Shown: positions 41,611 to 49,848 of the stretch, in pieces
How positions within the stretch are numbered: the stretch's first letter is position 1
Layout of the letters: each line of letters opens with the position of its first letter
NCBI RefSeq assembly: GCF_019977295.1
Contig: NZ_AP024651.1
Location: forward strand, 1,178,001-1,242,000
Direction: 5' to 3'
DNA length: 64,000 nt
From: Arthrobacter sp. StoSoilB20
GTDB lineage: Bacteria > Actinomycetota > Actinomycetes > Actinomycetales > Micrococcaceae
Program-made: the position numbers and the translations under genes
The notes under the pieces: model-generated
What the model was told of the DNA's origin: nothing
Seen by the model: only the letters and a program-made list of their open reading frames with translations
Database searches by the model: none

Positions 41611-42306
41611 ATGTCTGTTCCTTCCCCAGCTGCCCGCGCCGGCTTCCCCGTTAGCCGCCAAGTGTTGGCCGACCACGTCTACGAAGCACTCCTTGAGTGG
41701 CTCATGGATGGACGGCTTGAGCCTGGTGCGGCAGTGAGCATCGACGGGATGGCGCGCGAGCTTGAGGTTTCGCCTACGCCGGTGCGCGAAGCGTTGGCCC
41801 GTCTGGAGCACACCGGCATGGTGCGGCGGGTGGCGTTGAAGGGCTATAGGGTGGCGCCCGTATTCACCCGCGAAGATTTCGCTGAGCTCATGGAAGCCCG
41901 GCTTTCCATTGAACCCGTGAATGCCAAGCTCGCGTGTTCCCGTATGACACCGGAGGGGTTGGATGCCCTCAGGCAGGCTGTCGAGGATCTGAAGACCGCC
42001 CCCAGGGGCGGGACATTCGCCGAGTACCGCAGTTATCTGGAAGCCGATGAGCGGTTCCACCAACTCATCGCCGCCCAGGCGAACAACCAGTTCCTGCTCG
42101 CGGCTTACAACACCTTGGGCGGACAGATCCAACGCTTCAGGTTGTTCGGGGGAGTGGGCATCACTGACGCCGAGCAAGCCATTTCCGAACACCAGGCCGT
42201 GCTCGACGCCATGACCAGCGGCGATCCGGACAAGGCCGCTGAAATGATGATCGACCACGTCGAAAAGGTCCGTGGCAGGGCCATGGCTGACGCGCCGGAA
42301 GACTGA
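41611..42306 (+). CDS. GntR/FCD-family transcriptional regulator
   Basis: From ATG 41611 the protein has 231 residues; a longer frame would read through the operator. It has an N-terminal winged helix (QVLADHVYEALLEWLMDGRL, GMARELEVSPTPVREALARL) and a C-terminal all-helical FCD effector domain with the metal-binding His/Asp pattern (DERFHQLIAAQ, ISEHQAVLDAM). FCD regulators sense sugar acids, amino acids or related carboxylates. It precedes the sugar-catabolism operon and shares its operator, so it probably represses both. There is no Shine-Dalgarno sequence between operator and ATG. Confidence 0.92.
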   Translation: MSVPSPAARAGFPVSRQVLADHVYEALLEWLMDGRLEPGAAVSIDGMARELEVSPTPVREALARLEHTGMVRRVALKGYRVAPVFTREDFAELMEARLSIEPVNAKLACSRMTPEGLDALRQAVEDLKTAPRGGTFAEYRSYLEADERFHQLIAAQANNQFLLAAYNTLGGQIQRFRLFGGVGITDAEQAISEHQAVLDAMTSGDPDKAAEMMIDHVEKVRGRAMADAPED

Positions 42307-42434
42307 GCCGGGGCGCTGCCGCTTCCGCACGGGCGCACCCGCTCGATCCCTCTCCACCACGGAAAACACCTCCCAGTGACCCCCTTCACACACATTTGTA
42401 TGACATATAGGATCTAGGAAGTTTCCGAAAAGGG

Positions 42435-42463
42435 TTGACAGCCTTGCCTCGTTCGTAAATCCT
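42435..42463 (+). promoter_or_regulatory. Putative promoter of the C4-sugar operon
   Basis: TTGACA (42435-42440) is a consensus -35; a 17-nt spacer leads to AATCCT (42458-42463), a poor -10 that lies inside the GntR operator. A further partial copy, ATATAGGAT, lies at 42405-42413. Confidence 0.5.
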
Positions 42464-42470
42464 ATAGGAA
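42457..42470. promoter_or_regulatory. GntR operator upstream of the C4-sugar operon
   Basis: AAATCCTATAGGAA is the exact reverse complement of the site at the regulator promoter and overlaps the -10 region, so bound regulator would block transcription. Confidence 0.7.
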
Positions 42471-42497
42471 ACAGGATTCCACGAAGGAGTGATCATC

Positions 42498-43499
42498 ATG
42501 GCGTACACCGCCGAGAATTGGCCCATCACCGCGGCCCTCCTGCAGTTCCCCGGCACAGATGCCGCTGGACAGCACATCAACGACGCCGACTCTTCGGTTT
42601 GGGCATCCGTCCTGCAGGAAGTGAAGGAAACCGGGTTCGCCAACGCGGACCTCACCGACAGCTGGGTCCGGCCGGGCGACCTGAGCAAGGAACGCCTGGC
42701 CGAGTTCAAGCAGACAGCTGACCAAGTGGGCATCGGCGTCCCTGTCATCTCCGCCATTCGACGCAGCGTCATCCACGCCACCGACTGGGCGGACAACCTT
42801 GCCTACAGCCACCGCACCATCGACGCCGCGGCGGAGCTTGGTTGCGAAGTTGTGTCCTTCGGGCTGCACCAGGCCATCACTCCCGAGCAGCAAAAGCAGC
42901 TGTGGTTCTGGACAGTGGAAGGCTACAAGGACCCGGTGGGGGACAAGGAAGCCTGGGGCAACGCAGTCTCCCGAATTCGTGAACTCGGCAAGCATGCAGC
43001 AGAGGCCGGCATCCTGGTCTCGCTGGAAATGTACGAGGACACCTACCTCGGAACCGCGGACTCCTCGGTCCAGTTGGTCCAGGACATCGGACTGGACAAC
43101 GTAGGCCTGAACCCGGACCTGGGCAACCTGATCCGCCTTCACCGCCCTATCGAGGACTGGCGCGAGATGGTGGCGAAGACCCTGCCGTACTCCAACTACT
43201 GGCACATGAAGAACTACATCCGCGACGAAGACGTTGCCCGCGACAGCTACATCACCATGCCCGCGCCGATGGAAAGCGGACTCATCAACTACCGTGAGGC
43301 CTTCAAGCTGGCACTTTCCGTGGGCTTCCAGGGCATCCTTTGCACGGAGCACTACGGCGGAGATGGTTTGAGTGTCACCGCCAGCAACCAGGAATACCTC
43401 CGCAGGCATGTTCTCCCGAAGACTGAAGGCTACGAGCTCGGCAAGAGCCAGGTAGCACAAGGTCGCCAGGTACCGGCTACCGAGCTCGCAGGAGTCTAG
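42498..43499 (+). CDS. Sugar phosphate isomerase/epimerase-type TIM-barrel protein
   Basis: The 333-residue protein is of the xylose-isomerase-like TIM-barrel superfamily, with metal-site regions VSLEMYEDTYLGT (Glu), LNPDLGNLIRLH (Asp/His), YWHMKNYIRDED (His) and CTEHYGGDG (Glu). ATG 42498 lies 8 nt after AAGGAG. It is the first gene of the operon, before a fused ketose kinase. Related proteins include tetrulose-phosphate racemases/isomerases of erythritol catabolism (EryC-like) and 3-oxo-isoapionate decarboxylases of apionate catabolism; either would deliver an erythrulose species to the kinase. The exact reaction cannot be read here. Confidence 0.85.
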   Translation: MAYTAENWPITAALLQFPGTDAAGQHINDADSSVWASVLQEVKETGFANADLTDSWVRPGDLSKERLAEFKQTADQVGIGVPVISAIRRSVIHATDWADNLAYSHRTIDAAAELGCEVVSFGLHQAITPEQQKQLWFWTVEGYKDPVGDKEAWGNAVSRIRELGKHAAEAGILVSLEMYEDTYLGTADSSVQLVQDIGLDNVGLNPDLGNLIRLHRPIEDWREMVAKTLPYSNYWHMKNYIRDEDVARDSYITMPAPMESGLINYREAFKLALSVGFQGILCTEHYGGDGLSVTASNQEYLRRHVLPKTEGYELGKSQVAQGRQVPATELAGV

Positions 43500-43503
43500 G
43501 ACG

Positions 43504-45252
43504 ATGACCAGGATTTTCGACAATCCCGCAGACTTCGCCGATGACGCGCTGGACGGCTTCGTTGCAGCGAACCGCGGCTATGTTGCCCGCGTTGACGGCG
43601 GCGTGGTGCGGTCCACTGAAGTCCCCGGCGGCCAGGTCGCCCTGGTGGTGGGCGGTGGCTCCGGACACTATCCCGCGTTCGCCGGACTGGTCGGCCCAGG
43701 CCTCGCCACCGGTTCTGCGTGCGGCAACATGTTCGCCTCCCCGGCCGCCGGCCAGGTGTACCGCGTAGCCAAAGCTGCTAACGCCGGCGGGGGAGTCCTG
43801 CTCAGCTACGGCAACTACGCCGGTGACGTCCTGCACTTCGGGCAAGCGCAGCTCCGGCTCAATGCCGAGGGCATCGAAACCCGGACGGTCACGGTCACCG
43901 ACGACATCGCCAGTGCGCCGATCGAACAGCTCGAGAAGCGCCGGGGGATCGCTGGCGACCTGACAGTCTTCAAGATTGCCGGAGCCGCAGCAGAAGCGGG
44001 ACTGGACCTTGACGACGTCGAGCGTTTGGCCATCAAGACCAACTACCGGACGCGGTCCCTGGGCGTGGCTTTTGACGGTTGCACGCTTCCCGGTGCCAAG
44101 GATTCGCTTTTCCATGTACCTGCGGGGCAGATGTCCCTGGGCCTGGGCATCCACGGTGAACCTGGCATCTCCGAGCACCCCATGCCCACAGCTTCGGAGC
44201 TTGCCGAACTCCTGGTCTCGAAGCTTCTCGATGACAAGCCGGAGGACGCAGGGGATCGTGTGGTGGCGATCGTCAATGGCCTTGGCACGGTGAAGTACGA
44301 CGAACTGTTCCTGTTGTTCGGCAAGATCGAAAAGCTCCTGACGAACGCGGGCCTTACCGTAGTGGAGCCCGAGTGCGGGGAGCTCGTGACCAGCCTGGAC
44401 ATGTCCGGACTGTCGCTGACCCTGCTGTGGCTGGACGAGGAACTCGAGCAGTACTGGGCTGCGCCGGCTGACACTCCCGCTTTCCGCAAGGGCAGCATGG
44501 TGCCGCGCGCACCCCGCGCCGAGACAGCACTCGACGACGCCGAAACCGCCGACGTCGAACAGCCCACCCCGGCGGCCGCTGAACTCGGGCGGCAGGCCGT
44601 GGCGATCCTCGCCCAGGTGCGCGACGTCGTCGTCGAGCATGAAGAGGAGCTCGGGAAGCTGGACGCGATCGCAGGCGACGGGGACCACGGCATTGGCATG
44701 CGGCGTGGCGTTGACGCAGCAGCCGCGGCCAGCGAGGCCGCAGGTGAATCCTCGGTAGCGGCCGTCCTGACCGCAGCCGGAGAAGCATGGAGCGAACGGG
44801 CCGGCGGGACATCCGGAGCCCTCTGGGGTTCGGCCGTGATTGCCGCAGGAATCTCCCTCGGCAACCGTGAAACGTACAGCTCCGCCGACGCGGCCGCTGC
44901 CGTCAAGGCCTTCGTCCGCGCCATTGCCGAACTCGGCAAAGCCGATCCCGGGGACAAGACCATGGTGGACGCCCTCCTGCCATTCCGGGACACGTTCCTG
45001 GCAGAGCTCGACGGCGGAACTCCCGTTGACAGGGCGTTGGCCGTCGCCGCCGCAGCAGCAGAGTCCGCTGCCGCGAAGACAGCCGAACTCCGGCCGCTCA
45101 AGGGCCGGGCGCGTCCCCTTGCCGAGAAAAGCATTGGCCATCCCGATCCCGGTGCAGTGTCCTTTGGGCTGATCACTGCCAGGATCTCGCAATTCGTCGA
45201 TTCACAACTGGCCGCCGCCTCCTCAGCGGCCGGAAACGGAGCACAAGCATGA
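43504..45252 (+). CDS. Fused DhaK-DhaL ketose kinase (dihydroxyacetone/erythrulose type)
   Basis: The single 582-residue chain carries a DhaK domain (about 1-330) with [15 protein letters not shown] and a covalent-binding His in GIHGEPGI (about residue 217). An Ala/Asp-rich linker leads to a DhaL nucleotide-binding domain (about 360-575) with [12 protein letters not shown] and [11 protein letters not shown]. Fusion with DhaL marks an ATP-dependent kinase rather than a PTS-dependent one. In erythritol, threitol and apionate pathways such enzymes phosphorylate D- or L-erythrulose; dihydroxyacetone is the classical alternative. The stop overlaps the next gene by 4 bp. Confidence 0.92.
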   Translation: MTRIFDNPADFADDALDGFVAANRGYVARVDGGVVRSTEVPGGQVALVVGGGSGHYPAFAGLVGPGLATGSACGNMFASPAAGQVYRVAKAANAGGGVLLSYGNYAGDVLHFGQAQLRLNAEGIETRTVTVTDDIASAPIEQLEKRRGIAGDLTVFKIAGAAAEAGLDLDDVERLAIKTNYRTRSLGVAFDGCTLPGAKDSLFHVPAGQMSLGLGIHGEPGISEHPMPTASELAELLVSKLLDDKPEDAGDRVVAIVNGLGTVKYDELFLLFGKIEKLLTNAGLTVVEPECGELVTSLDMSGLSLTLLWLDEELEQYWAAPADTPAFRKGSMVPRAPRAETALDDAETADVEQPTPAAAELGRQAVAILAQVRDVVVEHEEELGKLDAIAGDGDHGIGMRRGVDAAAAASEAAGESSVAAVLTAAGEAWSERAGGTSGALWGSAVIAAGISLGNRETYSSADAAAAVKAFVRAIAELGKADPGDKTMVDALLPFRDTFLAELDGGTPVDRALAVAAAAAESAAAKTAELRPLKGRARPLAEKSIGHPDPGAVSFGLITARISQFVDSQLAAASSAAGNGAQA

Positions 45253-45731
45253 GCAACAACCCAGGCTGGCGGATCGTCGTCGGCAACGATGAGGCCGGCG
45301 TCGAGTACAAGCAGGCACTCGTTGCCTTGCTGGAGGCAGATCCCCGGGTGGCATCGGTGACGGACGTGGGTGTGGGCTTCAACGATTCCACCGCCTACCC
45401 ACACGTGGCCGTCGACGCTGCCCGGAAGGTCGCTGAAGGCGAAGCAGACCGGGCGCTGCTGATTTGCGGCACCGGTCTGGGAGTGGCCATCGCGGCCAAC
45501 AAGGTCCCCGGGATCCGTGCCGTCACCGCCCACGACAGCTACTCGGTGGAACGGTCCGTGCTGAGCAACAACGCACAGGTCCTCACCCTCGGCCAGCGGG
45601 TGATTGGCTTGGAACTGGCCAAGAAGCTCGTCGGGGAATGGCTCGGCCACCACTTCGACCACACCTCATCCTCCGCCGCAAAGGTGGACGCAATCTGCTC
45701 CTACGAGCCCGACTACACGAAGGCAGTCTGA
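45249..45731 (+). CDS. RpiB/LacAB-family sugar-phosphate isomerase
   Basis: The 160-residue protein has RpiB signatures: [13 protein letters not shown], the active-site Cys in [14 protein letters not shown] and [23 protein letters not shown]. RpiB relatives interconvert ribulose 5-P and ribose 5-P or, in erythritol and threitol loci (EryI/DerI), D-erythrulose 4-P and D-erythrose 4-P. Context with an erythrulose-type kinase favours the second. Its ATG overlaps the kinase stop codon (ATGA), a sign of tight coupling. Confidence 0.9.
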   Translation: MSNNPGWRIVVGNDEAGVEYKQALVALLEADPRVASVTDVGVGFNDSTAYPHVAVDAARKVAEGEADRALLICGTGLGVAIAANKVPGIRAVTAHDSYSVERSVLSNNAQVLTLGQRVIGLELAKKLVGEWLGHHFDHTSSSAAKVDAICSYEPDYTKAV

Positions 45732-45733
45732 TC

Positions 45734-46732
45734 ATGACCAACCCTGAAGCTTCTGCAGCAACTGAATCCACGGTGCCCGGCGCGGCCGGGAAGATCGCCG
45801 TCGTCGGCTCCGGCTACATGGGCGGCGGCATCGCCCAGGTGCTGGCGCTGGGTGGGGCGCGCGTTGCCCTGGCCGATGTTTCTGCCGAGATCGCCCAGAA
45901 GAACTATGACCGCTTGCTGGTGGAGTCGGACCAGTTCATCGCCGACGGACTCTTCCCCGCAGGGTCCACAGAAATCCTCAAGCAGAACCTGTGGGCCGCC
46001 AAGGACATCGAAGAAGCCGTGGCCGACGCCGATTTCATCGAGGAGTGCGTTCCCGAGGTGCTGGAAATCAAGCACCAGACCCTGGCCCGCATCAGCGCAG
46101 CGGCCCGTCCGGAGGCGCTGATCGGTTCCAACACGTCCACGATTTCCATCGCTTCCCTGGCCGAAGCCGTCACCTATCCGGAACGGTTCCTGGGCGTGCA
46201 CTTCTCCAACCCGTCGCCGTTCATTCCCGGCGTCGAGGTCATCCCCCACGCCGAAACCTCAGCCGCGACGGTTGCGGCGTCCCGGGAGCTGGTTCACGCC
46301 GCCGGCAAGCAGACCGCGGTGGTCAAGGATGTCACCGGTTTCGTGCTCAACCGCCTGCAGTACGCGCTGTTCCACGAGGCAGCGCAGCTTGTGGAGCAGG
46401 GAATCGCAACCGCGGACGACGTCGACACCCTGGTACGTACGACGTTCGGCTTCCGCTTGCCCTTCTTTGGTCCGTTCGCCATTGCGGATATGGCCGGTTT
46501 GGACGTGTACAACTTCTGCTACAAGTCACTGCAGACCGGGTTCCCGGAACGCTTCGCGACCCCGAAGATCCTCTCGGACCTTGTGGAGGCAGGCAAGCTC
46601 GGCACCAAGACCGGCGCCGGGTTCCTCAACGTGCCTGCAGAACGCACTCCCGAACTCATCGCCTACCGCAACAAGGCCTACGTCGCCATGCAGAAGCTCA
46701 TTGAAGAGCTCGGCCCGGCCCCCATCAACTAA
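45734..46732 (+). CDS. 3-hydroxyacyl-CoA-dehydrogenase-like NAD(P)-dependent oxidoreductase
   Basis: The 332-residue enzyme has a Rossmann domain (IAVVGSGYMGGGIAQVLALGG), the Ser-bearing GSNTSTISIASLAE, the catalytic-type HFSNPSPFIPGVEV with His, and the C-terminal helical domain (DVTGFVLNRLQYALFHEAAQL). This fold covers hydroxyacyl-CoA dehydrogenases, L-gulonate and carnitine dehydrogenases and related sugar-acid beta-oxidising enzymes. No CoA-pathway genes surround it, so a sugar acid is the likely substrate, oxidised at C3 before decarboxylation. It starts 2 nt after the isomerase stop. Confidence 0.88.
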   Translation: MTNPEASAATESTVPGAAGKIAVVGSGYMGGGIAQVLALGGARVALADVSAEIAQKNYDRLLVESDQFIADGLFPAGSTEILKQNLWAAKDIEEAVADADFIEECVPEVLEIKHQTLARISAAARPEALIGSNTSTISIASLAEAVTYPERFLGVHFSNPSPFIPGVEVIPHAETSAATVAASRELVHAAGKQTAVVKDVTGFVLNRLQYALFHEAAQLVEQGIATADDVDTLVRTTFGFRLPFFGPFAIADMAGLDVYNFCYKSLQTGFPERFATPKILSDLVEAGKLGTKTGAGFLNVPAERTPELIAYRNKAYVAMQKLIEELGPAPIN

Positions 46733-46753
46733 CTCTTTAGAGGAGAAGCACAG

Positions 46754-47518
46754 ATGACTTTCCCCGCAGAACGCACAGCAATTGTCACAGGAGCCGTTTC
46801 CGAGCGCGGCATTGGCCGGGCAACCGTCAACTACCTGGCCGCACAGGGCTGGAACATCGGCATCATCGATCTGGATGACGCCGCCTGCAAGATTGCCGCG
46901 AAGGAAATCGCCGCAGAGTACGGTGTCCAGGCCCACGGTGTTGGCGCCAACGTTGCCAGCGAAGCCGAAGTCCGGGCAGCCATTGACGAACTGGAATCGG
47001 AATTGCCGCAGATCGTCGCTTTGGCCAACGTTGCCGGCGTCAGCTCGCCGGTTGGGTACCTGGATCTCGAACCCGCCGAGTGGGACAGGGTTTTGAACAT
47101 CAACCTCAATGGTGTCCACTACGCCACCCGCCGTGTGGCCGAGTCCATGGTGAAGAACCGGATCGGCCGGATCGTGAACATCTCCTCCGTCTCAGCCCAG
47201 CGCGGCGGCGGCACGTTCTCCAAGACCCCCTACTCCGTGGCCAAGGCCGGCGTTATCGGACTGACCCGCGCTACGGCTCGTGAGCTGGGCGAATACGACA
47301 TCACCGTCAACGCCATCTCCCCGGGACCCATCGACACCGACATCATGGGTGGAACGCTCAGCCAGGAACGCAAGGACGAGCTGACCAAGGACCTTGTGGT
47401 CAACCGTGTGGGCTCCACCAGGGACATCGCCGCCGCCATCGCCTTCCTCATCAGCGAAAACTCCGGATACATCTCCGGCCAAACGCTGAATGTGGACGGC
47501 GGACTGTACATGCACTAG
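46754..47518 (+). CDS. SDR-family NAD(P)-dependent dehydrogenase
   Basis: The 254-residue classical SDR has TGAVSERGIGRATV for cofactor binding, LANVAGVSSPVGY, a catalytic Ser in NISSVSAQ and the YSVAK motif, ending SGYISGQTLNVDGGLYMH. Asp42 at the end of beta-2 (IIDLDD) suggests NAD preference. Likely a polyol or sugar dehydrogenase feeding the pathway, for example tetritol to erythrulose. The ATG follows AGAGGAGAAGCACAG, a strong ribosome-binding site. Confidence 0.9.
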   Translation: MTFPAERTAIVTGAVSERGIGRATVNYLAAQGWNIGIIDLDDAACKIAAKEIAAEYGVQAHGVGANVASEAEVRAAIDELESELPQIVALANVAGVSSPVGYLDLEPAEWDRVLNINLNGVHYATRRVAESMVKNRIGRIVNISSVSAQRGGGTFSKTPYSVAKAGVIGLTRATARELGEYDITVNAISPGPIDTDIMGGTLSQERKDELTKDLVVNRVGSTRDIAAAIAFLISENSGYISGQTLNVDGGLYMH

Positions 47519-47527
47519 GTCCCTGGC

Positions 47528-47620
47528 ATGAAGACTTGGACCAGAGAGCGCAAGATCTACCTTGCCGTGGGCGTCCTTGCCTGCGCAGTGGGCATGGTGC
47601 TCATTTTCTTCCCGCGCTGA
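47528..47620 (+). CDS. Predicted 30-residue single-helix membrane peptide
   Basis: An ATG at 47528 opens a 30-codon frame: a basic start (MKTWTRERK), one hydrophobic helix (IYLAVGVLACAVGMVLIFF) and a final PR. It sits in the 147-bp gap between the SDR and transporter genes, 9 bp after the SDR stop. The gap's coding-like composition and positive-inside topology support a real microprotein. The ribosome-binding sequence is weak. It might assist the following transporter. Confidence 0.5.
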   Translation: MKTWTRERKIYLAVGVLACAVGMVLIFFPR

Positions 47621-47665
47621 TTGCGCTGCATTAATCACTTTCCTGTCACTCAAAGAGGAGTTTCA

Positions 47666-49015
47666 ATGTCTGTTGCCACCAATTCCACGAAGGAGTTGCT
47701 GGATACGCCGGTCTTGAAATCGGCGATCTCCAAGGCGTCGCGGCGGCTCATGCCAATGCTGGTCATCCTGTACGTGGTGGCCTTCCTTGACCGCACCAAC
47801 GTTGGCTTTGCCGAAGCGGCCCTGGAAGTTGATAAGGGTATTACTGCCGGCGCCTACGCGCTGGGAGCCGGTATTTTCTTCATCGGTTACGCACTGTTCG
47901 AGATTCCGAGCAACCTGCTGCTCACCAAATTTGGGGCCAAGGTGTGGCTTGCCCGCATCGCCATTACCTGGGGCATCGTCTCGGCGTGCTTCGCGTTTGT
48001 GCAGGGCGAGACGTCCTTCATCATTCTCCGGTTCCTTTTGGGTGTCACGGAGGCCGGGCTCTTCCCGGGCGTCATCATGTTCCTGGCCGCATGGTTCCCC
48101 AACAAGGTGCGCGTGAAGATGTTCGCCATCTTCTACCTTGCGCAGCCGTTCTCCCAGATGATGGGCGCACCCCTGTCCGGTTGGCTGATCAACATCGGCG
48201 ATCAGGTTCCGGGCGTCGCAGGGTGGCAGGTCATGTTCTTCGTCGAGGGCATGCTGGCCGTGCTGGCCGGTGTCGCCGCGTACTTCTTCCTCATCAACAG
48301 CCCACAGGACGCCAAGTTCCTGACCAAGGAAGAAAAACGGGCACTGTCCGATGTCATGGCACTTGAGGACACTGTCAAGGAAGAAACCGGCCCCCGGGGC
48401 GTCCTGGCTTCCATGCGAAACGGCCGGGTCTGGTACTTCACGGTCATCTACTTCTGCCTGCAGGTGGCAGTCTATGGCGTGACGTTCTACCTGCCCCAGC
48501 AGGTGGCGCAACTGACCGGCCAAAAGGTGGGCTTCGCCGTCGGGCTCCTTGCCGCCATCCCGTGGTTCTTCGGAATCTTCGCCTGCTACTTCATCGGTAA
48601 GGCAGCCAACACCGTGGAGCGCCGCCGCCGTTGGGGCACGGCGTTGTTCATCTCCACTGGACTGTGCATTTTCGGATCCGCGTGGGCAGGCGCCAACCAG
48701 ATGCCCGCCCTGGGCATCATCTTCATCACCCTGGCGGTGTGCAGCTTCCTTTCCGCCGGTCCCATTTGCTGGTCTTACCCGACGGCGTTCCTCACCGGAA
48801 CTGCCGCGGCTGCCGGTATTGGGCTGATCAACTCGCTCGGAAACCTGGGCGGATTCGTGGCCCCAATCCTGCGCACCACTGTCAACCAGGTCACGGCTTC
48901 AGATACAGGAACCATGGGTGTCTACGCGCTGGGTGTCCTGCCGTTCGTTGCGGCCCTGCTCATGTTCGGCACCAAGCGCTTCAGCAACAAAGCCGACGAG
49001 CTCCTGGGGAAGTAG
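47666..49015 (+). CDS. MFS transporter, ACS (anion:cation symporter)-type
   Basis: From ATG 47666, which follows AGAGGAG, the protein has 449 residues and about 12 membrane helices. VAFLDRTNVGFA in helix 1 and GVTEAGLFPGVIMFLAAWFP are ACS-family signatures (tartrate, galactonate, phthalate and hydroxyphenylacetate importers). ACS members mostly carry organic anions, which suggests the operon's substrate is a sugar acid, or that this member has adapted to a neutral polyol. It is the only transporter in the operon. Confidence 0.92.
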   Translation: MSVATNSTKELLDTPVLKSAISKASRRLMPMLVILYVVAFLDRTNVGFAEAALEVDKGITAGAYALGAGIFFIGYALFEIPSNLLLTKFGAKVWLARIAITWGIVSACFAFVQGETSFIILRFLLGVTEAGLFPGVIMFLAAWFPNKVRVKMFAIFYLAQPFSQMMGAPLSGWLINIGDQVPGVAGWQVMFFVEGMLAVLAGVAAYFFLINSPQDAKFLTKEEKRALSDVMALEDTVKEETGPRGVLASMRNGRVWYFTVIYFCLQVAVYGVTFYLPQQVAQLTGQKVGFAVGLLAAIPWFFGIFACYFIGKAANTVERRRRWGTALFISTGLCIFGSAWAGANQMPALGIIFITLAVCSFLSAGPICWSYPTAFLTGTAAAAGIGLINSLGNLGGFVAPILRTTVNQVTASDTGTMGVYALGVLPFVAALLMFGTKRFSNKADELLGK

Positions 49016-49018
49016 ATC

Positions 49019-49795
49019 GTGAACATGGCTGTTACCGGCACACCCATGGACACAGTGTTCGTTGGCGTCAGCACCAAGATGTACATGGGCTACGCACACA
49101 GCCTGCGGTGGTTGGAAGAGCTGATAGTCGAAGTGGACGCCCGTCCGGCCCTCGCGGCCGGGCGGGTGGTCCCGTTGGTGATCCCGTCGTTCCCGGTGCT
49201 ACCTGAGGCAGCGCGTTTGATCACGGGAACACCACTGGTCCTGGGTGCCCAGAACTGCGGCTGGTCTGATGGCCCGTGGACCGGCGAGGTGTCACCCTCC
49301 ATGCTCGCGGAGCTGGGCGTGGGCTTTGTGGAAATCGGGCATGCGGAGCGGCGACGCCACTTTGCCGAAGACGACGCGATGATCGCGCTCAAGGTCAGTG
49401 CCGCCGTCGAGTCCGGCCTGAAGCCTTTGCTGTGCGTAGGGGAGACGGAGCTGACCGGCCCGGAAGCAGCGGCAGAAACTGTATTCCGGCAGCTGAAGGC
49501 GGCAGTGTCCGGCGACTGGTCCGTTGCCTCCGGGATGGTCATCGCCTACGAACCGGTGTGGGCGATCGGCGCACCCGAGCCTGCCTCTGCGCAGTACGTC
49601 TCCGAGGTGGTCGGCGCACTGCGGGCCGCCTTGGCTCCCCACGGGGTGGCAACCCTGCCCATTATTTATGGCGGCTCGGCGAAACCCGGCCTCCTGCCAC
49701 AATTGGACGGTGTATCCGGGCTTTTCCTCGGCCGCTTCGCCCACGATCCCGCCAACTTCGGCCGGGTGCTGGACGAGGCCCTCGCCCTCAGCTGA
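49019..49795 (+). CDS. Triosephosphate-isomerase paralogue (EryH/LerI type)
   Basis: The 258-residue TIM-barrel enzyme retains catalytic Lys20, His108 (GHAERR) and Glu178 (AYEPVWAIG), and the phosphate-binding IIYGGSAKPG. It lacks the canonical GNWKMNG start: here it is GVSTKMYMGY, with Ser replacing the Asn before the catalytic Lys. This pattern fits the TpiA paralogues that isomerise erythrulose phosphates (EryH, LerI). GTG 49019 is 3 nt after the transporter stop; an ATG lies two codons in. It is the last gene of the operon. Confidence 0.9.
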   Translation: MNMAVTGTPMDTVFVGVSTKMYMGYAHSLRWLEELIVEVDARPALAAGRVVPLVIPSFPVLPEAARLITGTPLVLGAQNCGWSDGPWTGEVSPSMLAELGVGFVEIGHAERRRHFAEDDAMIALKVSAAVESGLKPLLCVGETELTGPEAAAETVFRQLKAAVSGDWSVASGMVIAYEPVWAIGAPEPASAQYVSEVVGALRAALAPHGVATLPIIYGGSAKPGLLPQLDGVSGLFLGRFAHDPANFGRVLDEALALS

Positions 49796-49848
49796 ACACT
49801 GGCTGTGGGCTGTCGGTTGGACTGCGGCTGTCAGCTGGCGGATCGGCT

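Noticed and set aside
43477-45662. Long minus-strand open frames opposite the ketose kinase
   Set aside because: They run antisense to conserved DhaK-DhaL domains and carry Ser/Arg-rich shadow composition.
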